Shown here: piece after piece, positions 1 to 6,930 of the stretch
Layout: every line of letters begins with the position of its first letter
Numbering within the stretch: position 1 is the stretch's first letter
Assembly: GCA_031380885.1 (NCBI GenBank)
Contig: JANMXL010000130.1
Location: 1 to 19,491, forward strand
Direction of reading: 5' to 3'
DNA from: PBB1 sp031380885
GTDB taxonomy: Bacteria; Pseudomonadota; Gammaproteobacteria; Burkholderiales; Burkholderiaceae_C
Length of the DNA stretch: 19,491 nt
The notes under the pieces: generated by a model
Databases searched by the model: none
What the model saw: the letters and a program-made list of their open reading frames with translations, nothing else
What the model was told of the DNA's origin: nothing
Position numbers and translations under genes: made by a program

Positions 1-1
1 A

Positions 2-1894
2 CAACACGTCGACACCGCCGCACTGTCGCAACGCATCACCCGCACGCCGTTCCCCGGCTCGCACAAGGTCTACCTGGAAGGCGCGGGGCCCGACATCCGC
101 GTGCCGTTTCGCGAAATCACGCTCGGCGACACGCTGGTCGATGATGGCGCCGGGGGCTCGCGCCACGAGCCCAACCCGCCGCTGCGCGTTTACGACGCCT
201 CGGGCCCGTACACCGACCCCGCTGCCACGATCGACATCACGCGCGGCCTGCCGCCGCTGCGCGCCGCGTGGATCGCCGACCGGGCCGACACCGTGGCCTT
301 GCCTGGCATCAGCAGCGCCTATGGCCGCGAGCGCCTGCACGACCCGGCGCTCACCGCGCTGCGCATGGCGCAGGCGCCGACCCCGCGCGTGGCCAAACCC
401 GGCGCTAATGTGTCGCAGATGCACTACGCGCGGCGCGGCATCGTCACGCCCGAGATGCACTACATCGCGGTGCGCGAGAACCTGGTCAAGGCGCAACTGC
501 GCGAACGGCTGGCGACCGAGCGGGTGCCCAAGCGCGGCCATTCCTTCGGCGCGAACCTGCAGGACATCACGCCGGAGTTCGTGCGCGACGAGGTCGCGCG
601 CGGCCGCGCCGTGATCCCGAACAACATCAACCACCCCGAAAGCGAGCCGATGGTCATCGGCCGCAACTTCCTCATCAAGGTCAACGCCAACATCGGCAAC
701 TCGGCAGTCACGTCGAGCATCGAGGAAGAGGTCGACAAGCTCGTGTGGTCGATCCGCTGGGGCGCCGACACGGTGATGGATTTGTCGACTGGCGAGAACA
801 TCCACGAAACGCGCGAATGGATTTTGCGCAACTCGCCGGTGCCGATCGGCACGGTGCCGATTTATCAGGCGCTGGAAAAAGTCAACGGCAAGGCCGAGGA
901 CCTGACCTGGGAGCTGTTCCGCGACACGCTGGTCGAGCAGGCCGAGCAGGGTGTGGATTACTTCACCATCCACGCCGGCGTGCGGCTGGCCTACATCCCG
1001 CTGACTGCGGATCGGCTGACCGGCATCGTCTCGCGCGGCGGCTCGATCATGGCCAAGTGGTGCCTGTCGCACCACCGCGAGAGCTTCCTGTACGAGCACT
1101 TCGACGACATTTGCCAGATCATGAAGGCCTACGACGTCTGCTTCTCGCTCGGCGACGGCCTGCGCCCCGGCTCGATTGCCGATGCGAACGACGAGGCGCA
1201 GTTCGCCGAACTGCACACCCTCGGCGAGCTGACGCAGATCGCCTGGAAGCACGATGTGCAGGTGATGATCGAAGGCCCCGGCCACGTGCCGCTTCAGCTC
1301 ATCAAAGAGAACGTCGAGAAGCAGCTGGAGGCTTGCTACGAGGCCCCGTTCTACACGCTCGGCCCGCTGATCACCGACATCTCGCCGGGCTACGACCACA
1401 TCTCATCGGCGATGGGTGCGGCGAACATCGGCTGGTACGGCACCGCGATGCTGTGCTACGTCACGCCGAAGGAACACCTCGGCCTGCCGAACCGCGACGA
1501 CGTGAAGCAAGGGCTGATCGCCTACAAGATCGCCGCCCACGCGGGCGACCTGGCCAAAGGGTTCGCTGGCGCGCAGATGTGGGACAACGCGGTGTCGAAG
1601 GCGCGCTTCGAATTCCGCTGGGAGGATCAGTTCAAGCTCGCGATCGACCCCGACACTGCGATGGCGTACCACGACGAAACGCTGCCGAAGGAGAACGCCA
1701 AGGTGGCGCACTTCTGCTCGATGTGCGGGCCGAAATTCTGCTCGATGAAGATCTCGCAGGAGGTGCGCGACTTCGCGCGGTTGCAGAAGGCCGGGGTACC
1801 CGCCTCAGCCACCGCGCCCGTGATCCCGATTCATGCCGCGCTCGAAGAAAAGGCGCAGCAGTTCCGCGAAGGGGGCGGCCAGATTTACCTCTGA
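2..1894 (+). CDS. thiC: Phosphomethylpyrimidine synthase ThiC (5'-partial)
   Basis: ThiC is a radical-SAM enzyme that rearranges 5-aminoimidazole ribotide into HMP-phosphate, the pyrimidine half of thiamine, in the cytosol. The frame is open from the left edge. The 33 residues before the first in-frame GTG (101) already match ThiC (VYLEGAGPDIRVPFREI), so that GTG is internal and the true start lies off the window. About 630 residues are visible, close to the full length of E. coli ThiC (631), so little is missing. The C-terminus carries the family [4Fe-4S] motif CX2CX4C (SMCGPKFCSMK; Cys codons at 1715, 1724, 1739). Central ThiC blocks such as NANIGNSAVTSSIEEEVDK and EGPGHVPL are intact. A TPP riboswitch commonly precedes thiC, but that region is not in the window. 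It converges on the next gene with a 15-bp gap. Confidence 0.98.
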   Translation, partial: QHVDTAALSQRITRTPFPGSHKVYLEGAGPDIRVPFREITLGDTLVDDGAGGSRHEPNPPLRVYDASGPYTDPAATIDITRGLPPLRAAWIADRADTVALPGISSAYGRERLHDPALTALRMAQAPTPRVAKPGANVSQMHYARRGIVTPEMHYIAVRENLVKAQLRERLATERVPKRGHSFGANLQDITPEFVRDEVARGRAVIPNNINHPESEPMVIGRNFLIKVNANIGNSAVTSSIEEEVDKLVWSIRWGADTVMDLSTGENIHETREWILRNSPVPIGTVPIYQALEKVNGKAEDLTWELFRDTLVEQAEQGVDYFTIHAGVRLAYIPLTADRLTGIVSRGGSIMAKWCLSHHRESFLYEHFDDICQIMKAYDVCFSLGDGLRPGSIADANDEAQFAELHTLGELTQIAWKHDVQVMIEGPGHVPLQLIKENVEKQLEACYEAPFYTLGPLITDISPGYDHISSAMGAANIGWYGTAMLCYVTPKEHLGLPNRDDVKQGLIAYKIAAHAGDLAKGFAGAQMWDNAVSKARFEFRWEDQFKLAIDPDTAMAYHDETLPKENAKVAHFCSMCGPKFCSMKISQEVRDFARLQKAGVPASATAPVIPIHAALEEKAQQFREGGGQIYL

Positions 1895-1909
1895 AGCGCC
1901 CTGGTGCGG

Positions 1910-2203
1910 TCAGGCGGCGATCTGTGCAGCCTGCGCCGCCGTGGCCGCGTCCAGGCACTTGTTGCACTTGCCCAGACCGCGCAGACGCGGGTCGGGCCTG
2001 CCTTCGCCCGTCTTGAAGTTGGCTTGGCAGCGGCGGCAGACGTACATCTTCGAGCTGGACATCATCGGCTTGATGCCGGGCTCGGACGAGGGGCGGGCCG
2101 CTGAATACTCGGCCTGCGTCTGCCGCAGCTTGATGCTTTCGGCGCTGGCAGCGACTGGAGCAGGCGCGGGGTTGGCGGTAGTCTTGTTTCGTTGTGTGGC
2201 CAT
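1910..2203 (-). CDS. Small zinc-ribbon-like protein of unknown function
   Basis: This 97-residue protein of unknown function has two CX2C knuckles, C56-RR-C59 and C80-NK-C83, about 20 residues apart. That spacing suits a structural zinc ribbon. The N-terminal half is Ala/Pro/Ser-rich and probably disordered; the tail after the second knuckle is an Ala/Gln-rich helix. Residues around the knuckles (KMYVCRRCQANFKTGEG, LRGLGKCNKC) are the only part that looks conserved. It could bind nucleic acid or a protein partner, but the sequence does not show which. The ATG at 2203 is the first start in the frame and has no clear Shine-Dalgarno sequence. It converges with thiC and no hairpin terminator is visible in the 15-bp gap. 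Confidence 0.72.
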   Translation of the reverse strand: MATQRNKTTANPAPAPVAASAESIKLRQTQAEYSAARPSSEPGIKPMMSSSKMYVCRRCQANFKTGEGRPDPRLRGLGKCNKCLDAATAAQAAQIAA

Positions 2204-2367
2204 GGCGCGGGAGTGAACCTCTCAGGTTGAGCCGGCACGTCGGGGCGAGAACGTGCCAACGAAAACCCTTATTGTCCTTGCTGTGACGAATTCCCGCCGA
2301 AACGGGGTGATCTTCGAGATGTGAGCAGGCGTTACCGAGGCGGGCATGGGAGCTCCCGCCGAGGCGC

Positions 2368-2480
2368 TCACGGCTCCGAGTAAGCCATTTTCCAGCCCAG
2401 GTGGCCTCGAACGGATCGAAGTCCCGGTCGGCGTGCAGCAGCAAAAAGCCGCTCTCTGTGCAACGCGGCTCGCCAATGTG
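2368..2480 (-). pseudogene. Remnant of a PIN-domain (VapC-like) toxin, C-terminal end, frameshifted
   Basis: Read on the minus strand, 2447 to 2403 encodes FLLLHADRDFDPFEA, which resembles the C-terminal core of VapC-type PIN ribonucleases (acidic D-x-DFD after a buried strand). At 2404-2405 one base appears to be missing. Shifting frame gives HLGWKMAYSEP followed by TGA at 2370-2368, the usual short PIN tail. Upstream of 2448 the frame stays open (about RCTESG) but similarity fades near 2480. No N-terminal half with the first catalytic Asp and no adjacent antitoxin gene is visible, so this is a dead fragment. The fragment lies antisense to the 5' extension of the downstream tapT frame. Assignment is from memory of the family, not from a search. 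Confidence 0.55.
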
Positions 2481-2519
2481 GCGTGTGTGAACATCCAGCG
2501 AAACTTCGAAGCCACCGAA

Positions 2520-3323
2520 TTGACTTGTGTCACCGCCCACGCGGTCTCCCGGCTGCGTGCGGCCCGTCTGGCGCGCAGCGCCAAACCCTTTCTCGCCCGC
2601 GGGGGCTTCAAGCGCGAGCGCTGTGCGGGCTGCCGGCTGTTGCCCAGCCACTGCATGTGTGCCTTGCGCCCGGCCGTGCCCACGCGCTCGGGCGTGTGCC
2701 TGCTGATGGCCGACATCGAGCCGCTGAAGCCCAGCAACACCGGCTGGTTGATTGCCGATGTGGTGGCCGACACCTTTGCCTTTGGCTGGGCGCGCACCGA
2801 GACCGACCCTGCCTTGCTGACCTTGCTGCGCAACCCGCAGTGGCAACCGTATGTGGTGTTCCCCGGGGAATACGTGCCGCACGAACGGGTGGTGCACAGC
2901 GTTCAACGGCCCGACACCGCTGAGGGTGCGCTCGGCAAGCGCCCGCTGTTCATCCTGCTGGACGCCACCTGGGCCGAGGCCCGCAAGATGTTCCGCAAAA
3001 GCCCGTACCTCGATCACCTGCCGGTGCTCAGCCTGCAGCCGGACCAGGTCTCGCAGTACCGGCTGCGACGCTCTTGCCGCAACGACCACTTCTGCACCAG
3101 CGAGGTCGCGGCCCTGTGCCTGAACCTCGCGGGCGAACACCGGGCCGAGCAAACGCTGGAGGCCTACCTGGACGTCTTCACCCACCACTATCTGCAGGCC
3201 AAGAACCAGCTGCCCATCGCCTGGGACGACGCGGCCCATCAGCGTTTGCGTGAACTGGCCATGATGCCGGCGAGCAGCCCGTTGCTGGTGCGGGAAAACG
3301 CGGCACCGAAGCTCATCGCATGA
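2520..3323 (+). CDS. tapT: tRNA-uridine aminocarboxypropyltransferase (DTW domain, TapT/YfiP type)
   Basis: The protein resembles E. coli TapT (YfiP), which transfers the 3-amino-3-carboxypropyl group of SAM to tRNA uridine (acp3U47). With the start used here it is 267 residues. It shows the N-terminal block AVSRLRAARLARSAKPFLARG, a four-Cys cluster C35-x2-C38-x6-C45-x-C47, the block EPLKPSNTGWLIAD, and the DTW-family signature DATWAEARKMFRKSPYLD (DATW at 148-151). The frame extends to an ATG at 2346 with a GAGG five bases upstream, but homology begins only near 2529 and the extra 5' stretch overlaps an antisense PIN-toxin remnant. TTG 2520 or GTG 2487 therefore fit better; neither has a good Shine-Dalgarno sequence. 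Its stop overlaps the next start (ATGA at 3320), indicating translational coupling. Confidence 0.93.
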   Translation: MTCVTAHAVSRLRAARLARSAKPFLARGGFKRERCAGCRLLPSHCMCALRPAVPTRSGVCLLMADIEPLKPSNTGWLIADVVADTFAFGWARTETDPALLTLLRNPQWQPYVVFPGEYVPHERVVHSVQRPDTAEGALGKRPLFILLDATWAEARKMFRKSPYLDHLPVLSLQPDQVSQYRLRRSCRNDHFCTSEVAALCLNLAGEHRAEQTLEAYLDVFTHHYLQAKNQLPIAWDDAAHQRLRELAMMPASSPLLVRENAAPKLIA

Positions 3324-3823
3324 GCCTGAAGTATCTGGCGGGTTATGCCCCCGATGTGCTGTCGCGCGTGACTGAAATGATCGCGCAGGGCCGCCTCGCC
3401 TTGCACCTGCAACAGCGCTACCCTGACATGCACGCGGTGCGCAGCGACCCGGCGCTGTACGACTATGTGATGGACCTGAAGACCCGCCACATGCGCAGCG
3501 CGCCGCCGATCGCGAAGGTTGCCTACGACCCGCGGCTGCAGGTGCTGCGCAACGCGCTGGGCACACATTCGACGGTGTCGCGGGTGCAGGGCGGTCGGCT
3601 GAAGGCCAAGCGCGAGATCCGCATCGCCAGCCTGTTCAAGGACGCGCCCGCCCCGTTGCTGAAGATGATCGTGGTGCACGAGCTGGCGCACCTGAAGGAG
3701 CGCAATCACGACAAGCCGTTTTATGCGCTGTGCCAGCACATGGAACCGGCATATCACCAGCTGGAGTTCGATGCGAGGCTGTGGCTGACGGCACGCGAGC
3801 TGGCCGCGCCGGCGGCTGGCTGA
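3320..3823 (+). CDS. ygjP: YgjP-family (DUF45, HELAH) metal-dependent hydrolase
   Basis: This 167-residue protein is the same length as E. coli YgjP and matches it along its whole length, as I recall that sequence. It has the core VSRVQGGRLKAKREIRIASL and the zinc site MIVVHELAHLKERNH, with H120, H124 and H130 as likely ligands and E121 as the catalytic base, then the tail CQHMEPAYHQLEFDARLWL. The family is called YgjP-like metallopeptidase. I recall a UTP pyrophosphatase annotation for the E. coli protein but am not certain of it, so I leave the substrate open. It is cytosolic, with no signal peptide. The start ATG overlaps the tapT stop by four bases, so the pair is probably translated together. 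The 22-bp gap to the convergent gene downstream is GC-rich and self-complementary but has no T-tract. Confidence 0.93.
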   Translation: MSLKYLAGYAPDVLSRVTEMIAQGRLALHLQQRYPDMHAVRSDPALYDYVMDLKTRHMRSAPPIAKVAYDPRLQVLRNALGTHSTVSRVQGGRLKAKREIRIASLFKDAPAPLLKMIVVHELAHLKERNHDKPFYALCQHMEPAYHQLEFDARLWLTARELAAPAAG

Positions 3824-3845
3824 GCCGGCCGACCGGGCCCGGCGT

Positions 3846-4352
3846 TCACTCTGGCCGGCGAAACTCGTCGGCGATCCAGCGGCTGGCGCTGCCGGTGTTC
3901 AGACGGAAGCCTGCGGACACGCGCACCTGCGCCAGCGTGTCGCCGGCCGCATGGGTGGCGCTGAGCACGGCATACGGATCGTCGTCGTCGGCCACGATGT
4001 CGAGCGTGACGGTGATGCGCCCGGCATCGCCATCGACGACCACGTGCTGGTGCATTTGCGCCTGCAGCTGCTGCTCGTGACGGCGCAGCACTTCGGCCGC
4101 GGTTTTCACGAGTGTGTTGAAGGCGGCGGTGTCCAGCGGCTTCGGGTTCTTCTTGTCGCGGCCCATCGTCCACGGGCCGACCAGCGCGGGCTCGGCTTCG
4201 CCGTGCTTGAGCATCTCGACGGCCCAGCCTTCGTCGTCCTCGTTCTTGATGACGCGGGCGGTCCATCCGTGGTCGCGCCACAGCCGGGGGTCGTGGATCG
4301 CCTCGTCAGTGTCGGGTGGCGCGATCTGGGCGGTGAGCGTGTGGGGGGTCAT
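3846..4352 (-). CDS. Protein of unknown function, 168 residues
   Basis: I do not recognise this protein. It is soluble, with no signal peptide, membrane helix or cysteine. The N-terminal part has a block typical of a folded small domain (DPRLWRDHGWTARVIKNED, then EGWAVEMLKHGE and ALVGPWTMGRDKKNPKPLD). A helix with many Gln and His follows (about 80-105), then a beta-rich C-terminal half with an Asp run (VADDDDPYAV) and a final strand ASRWIADEFRRPE. Third-position GC is as high as in its neighbours, which supports coding. The ATG at 4352 is the first start in the frame. It is convergent with ygjP and divergent from the exported protein at 4437, so it is probably transcribed alone. Confidence 0.8.
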   Translation of the reverse strand: MTPHTLTAQIAPPDTDEAIHDPRLWRDHGWTARVIKNEDDEGWAVEMLKHGEAEPALVGPWTMGRDKKNPKPLDTAAFNTLVKTAAEVLRRHEQQLQAQMHQHVVVDGDAGRITVTLDIVADDDDPYAVLSATHAAGDTLAQVRVSAGFRLNTGSASRWIADEFRRPE

Positions 4353-4424
4353 GGGGACATCTTCAGGCGACCGGATCGGCCGAACGTGCTACACCGGGGC
4401 ACCGCGAGGCGCTTCCCAGCCCGC

Positions 4425-4430
4425 AGAGGA
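4425..4430 (+). promoter_or_regulatory. Shine-Dalgarno sequence that fixes the 4437 start
   Basis: AGAGGA lies six bases before the ATG at 4437 but only three before the in-frame GTG at 4434, so the ATG is the better start. Confidence 0.6.
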
Positions 4431-4436
4431 TAGGTG

Positions 4437-4829
4437 ATGAAAACTCAATGTTTGCCCCTGATGGTTGCGCTCGCGCTGTCGCCCTCCGCGGCCCTGCGGG
4501 CCCAGCCTGGCCTGTCGCCGCCTGCCGCAGCGGCGTCGGCCCCTGCCGACAAGCCCGGCCCGCGATTGCTGACGCCGCAGGAAAAGCGCGACAACGCATC
4601 ACCCGCCGACAACGCGCGGCCCGAGGGCACGGTCACACCGCAGATCAACATCCCACTCGGCCAGAAGCCGTCTGCGCCGTTGAAGCTTGAGCGGCGCCGC
4701 GATCCGTCGGCCCGCGGCACCCCGCCGGCCACCATCGACGACACCGCCGCGCGGTGCAGCGCGCTGGTCGATGCCGCCGAGCGCGCCCGCTGCGTCGGTC
4801 GCCACAGCCGCGAGCGCGCCCGCCCGTGA
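4437..4829 (+). CDS. Small exported protein of unknown function
   Basis: This 130-residue protein starts with a plausible Sec signal peptide (MKTQCLPLMVALALSPSAALRAQ, stated here as residues 1-22 plus a likely cut after ALRA). The mature part is Pro/Ala-rich and basic, probably disordered, with one ordered-looking block around PQINIPLGQKPSAPLKLERR. Two cysteines near the end, in AARCSALVDAAERARCVG, are twelve residues apart and could form a disulfide in the periplasm. No known domain is evident. Its stop codon overlaps the next gene's GTG (GTGA at 4826), so it is co-translated with a cytosolic methyltransferase. The functional link, if any, is not evident from sequence. Confidence 0.75.
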   Translation: MKTQCLPLMVALALSPSAALRAQPGLSPPAAAASAPADKPGPRLLTPQEKRDNASPADNARPEGTVTPQINIPLGQKPSAPLKLERRRDPSARGTPPATIDDTAARCSALVDAAERARCVGRHSRERARP

Positions 4830-6133
4830 CCGCACGCGACACGCTGCCTGCAAGCTCTCCAGACGCGGCCACGCCAACCGACTTCGTCGCGCTGTGCGCG
4901 GCGAGCCTCGACGGCGGCGGCTTCGAGTCGCTGCTGCTGTCCAAGCATGGCGGGCCCGAGGCCGACCTGAAGCGCGTCAACGTGCGGCCCATCGCGCTGC
5001 GCGGGGCGCCTTGCCTGTCGTTCGTGTACCGATACGCCACCCGCGACGAGACGAAGAACCTGCCGCTCGCTGAGGGCCTGAACCGGGTGCGCGAACTGCT
5101 GGGCACGGCATTCCGCCATGCGCATTTGCACACGCGCAACGAGGTGGTTGAATTGATGATCAGCCAGCGCGGCGTTTGCACCTTGCGCCGCAGGCCGGTG
5201 ATCGCTGACGCAGTGGGCGAGGCGGCCGTGAGCGACGATTCCGAGGCACACAGACCTGCCAGCGCGCACGACCGCGAGAAGCAGCGCAGCGTCGATGTGA
5301 GCCGACCGTTCCTGACCGCGCTCGGTGTCACCACCGCGCAGCACACGGTGGTGCCGGCGATGTCGCGCAAGTGGAAGCAGATCAACAAGTTCGTCGAGGT
5401 ATTCGCCAGCGCGCTGCAGGCCTCGCGCCTGTTCGATGCCGGCACGGATGCACCAGCGGCCCAACGCCCGGTGCGCGTGGTCGATTTCGGCGCCGGCAAG
5501 GGCTACCTGACGTTTGCGGTGCACGATTACCTGTTGCAGCAACCGGGCATCCATGCCCAGGTCACCGGGGTCGAGCTGCGGCCCGACATGGTGCGGCTGG
5601 GCAATGCGGTGGTGGCGCAGCTCGGGCTGGTCGGCCTGCGCTTCGACGAGGGCGATGTGCGCAGCCGCGCGGTGCAGCCGATCGACGTGATGATCGCGCT
5701 GCACGCCTGCGACACCGCGACCGACCACGCGATCCACCTGGGATTGCGCGGCGGCGCGGCGGTCATTTTGTGCTCGCCGTGCTGCCACAAGGAGTTGCGC
5801 CCGCAGCTGCTGAGCCCGCACCCGCTGCGGCCGATCCTGCAGCATGGCGTGCACCTGGGCCAGCAGGCCGAGATGCTGACCGACGGCCTGCGCGCGATGC
5901 TGCTCGATGCCTGCGGGTACGACACGCAGGTGTTCGAATTCGTCGCGCTCGAACACACGCAGAAAAACAAGATGATCCTGGCCGTGAAGCGCGCGCAGCC
6001 GCGGCCGGCCGACGCGGTGTGGGCGCAGATCGACGACATCAAGGCCTTCTACGGCATTCGCGACCAGTGCCTCGAGGCGCTGCTGCGCGCCGAGGGCCGT
6101 GCACCGGGCGCGGCGCTGAGCGTGCAACCCTGA
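4826..6133 (+). CDS. SAM-dependent methyltransferase (Methyltransf_32-like), with N-terminal domain
   Basis: The protein is 435 residues from the GTG that overlaps the upstream stop. A longer frame reaches back to 4754 but would run inside the upstream gene. Residues 15-135 form an N-terminal domain (FESLLLSKHGG, KRVNVRPIALRG, VYRYATRDETKNL) seen with this family. From about 155 comes the methyltransferase part: a helix AMSRKWKQINKFVEVF, SAM-binding motif I VVDFGAGKGYLTFA (219-232), the acidic end of strand 2 at E250, a motif IV region IDVMIALHACDTATD (286-300) and the family signature SPCCHKEL (317-324). No signal peptide or TM helix is present. The target is unknown; the family includes GSTCD-like proteins and several uncharacterised bacterial members. 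It appears to head a short plus-strand run that includes the Lon-domain gene 53 bp downstream. Confidence 0.9.
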   Translation: MTARDTLPASSPDAATPTDFVALCAASLDGGGFESLLLSKHGGPEADLKRVNVRPIALRGAPCLSFVYRYATRDETKNLPLAEGLNRVRELLGTAFRHAHLHTRNEVVELMISQRGVCTLRRRPVIADAVGEAAVSDDSEAHRPASAHDREKQRSVDVSRPFLTALGVTTAQHTVVPAMSRKWKQINKFVEVFASALQASRLFDAGTDAPAAQRPVRVVDFGAGKGYLTFAVHDYLLQQPGIHAQVTGVELRPDMVRLGNAVVAQLGLVGLRFDEGDVRSRAVQPIDVMIALHACDTATDHAIHLGLRGGAAVILCSPCCHKELRPQLLSPHPLRPILQHGVHLGQQAEMLTDGLRAMLLDACGYDTQVFEFVALEHTQKNKMILAVKRAQPRPADAVWAQIDDIKAFYGIRDQCLEALLRAEGRAPGAALSVQP

Positions 6134-6186
6134 CAAGGGCAATCCCTGTCGTGCAGGGGGTGCCCTGTCGCACCACAATCCGCCGA

Positions 6187-6879
6187 ATGGAGATGCTTCC
6201 AACCGACCTTGCCGGGTTGCCGCTTTTTCCGCTGCAAAGCGTGCTGTTTCCCGGCGGATACCTGCCACTTCGTATCTTCGAGGTGCGCTACCTGGACATG
6301 ATCGGGCGCGCCCACAAGGCGGGCACACCGTTCGGTGTGGTCTGCCTGACCGAAGGCCGCGAGGTGCGCACAGCGCCATGGCACAGCAGCCACCGCACCC
6401 CGCGCGGCGACGGCTTTGCGCACGAGGCATTCCACGAGATCGGCACGCTGGCGCGCATCACCCAGCTGGATCGGCCGAACCCCGGCCTGATGGCGATCAG
6501 CTGCACCGGCACCCAGCGCTTTCGCATCCGCTCGCGCGAGCAGTTGAAGCACGGCCTGTGGGTCGCCGACATCGAGTTGCTGAGCGACGATGTCGGGGTT
6601 GGCGTGCCTGGCGATCTGGAGACCGCGGTGACGGCACTGCGAGAGGTCGTCAAGGGGATGGCCGACCGGGCTGGCGACCCGGCGGAGATGCCGTTTCAAC
6701 CGCCCTACCGCTGGGACGACTGCGGCTGGGTCGCCAACCGCTGGTGCGAGCTGCTGCCGCTGGGCGCCGAGCACAAGCAGCGCCTGATGACGCTGGACAA
6801 CCCGCTGCTGCGGCTGGAGCTGGTGGCCGACGTGCTCGATCAGACGGGGTTGGCGAAGTCGCTGTCACGCAGGGGCTGA
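6187..6879 (+). CDS. Stand-alone Lon substrate-binding-domain (LON/PUA-like) protein
   Basis: This 230-residue protein consists of a Lon N-terminal (substrate-binding) domain without the AAA+ ATPase or protease parts. The family start is clear: LPLFPLQSVLFPGGYLPLRIFEVRYLDMI, then FGVVCL, HEIGTLARITQLDR and GLMAISCTGTQRFRI. The C-terminal helical part ends LLRLELVADVLD. Such proteins are common in proteobacteria and their role is unclear; substrate recognition is inferred from Lon. The frame is open far upstream but overlaps the methyltransferase there, so ATG 6187 is chosen because it places the LFPL motif near the N-terminus. A second ATG at 6193 is possible. Neither has a strong Shine-Dalgarno sequence. 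Confidence 0.92.
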   Translation: MEMLPTDLAGLPLFPLQSVLFPGGYLPLRIFEVRYLDMIGRAHKAGTPFGVVCLTEGREVRTAPWHSSHRTPRGDGFAHEAFHEIGTLARITQLDRPNPGLMAISCTGTQRFRIRSREQLKHGLWVADIELLSDDVGVGVPGDLETAVTALREVVKGMADRAGDPAEMPFQPPYRWDDCGWVANRWCELLPLGAEHKQRLMTLDNPLLRLELVADVLDQTGLAKSLSRRG

Positions 6880-6930
6880 GTTGCGTGGCACCGTGAGGCG
6901 CCAGCGCAGGCCGTGACGAGCTCAAGGGGC

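Noticed and set aside
1..100. TPP riboswitch upstream of thiC
   Set aside because: The visible 100 bases are already thiC coding sequence; any riboswitch would be off the left edge.
745..2016. Plus-strand 423-codon open frame inside thiC in another frame
   Set aside because: It overlaps the unmistakable thiC frame and encodes Arg/Ala-rich low-complexity sequence.
1632..3566. Long minus-strand open frame (644 codons) across thiC, the small zinc-ribbon gene, tapT and ygjP
   Set aside because: It is a high-GC shadow of genes on both strands with no domain of its own, apart from the short PIN-like patch reported separately.
3824..3859. Nested GC palindromes (GCCGGCC/GGCCGGC with CCGGGCCCGG inside) in the convergent gap after ygjP
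   Set aside because: They could stall transcription, but there is no T-tract and such pairings are common at this GC content, so I do not call a terminator.
4445..6430. Long minus-strand open frame (661 codons) antisense to the exported protein, methyltransferase and Lon-domain genes
   Set aside because: Composition is Arg/Ala/His-rich as expected for an antisense GC shadow; the plus-strand genes have clear family motifs.
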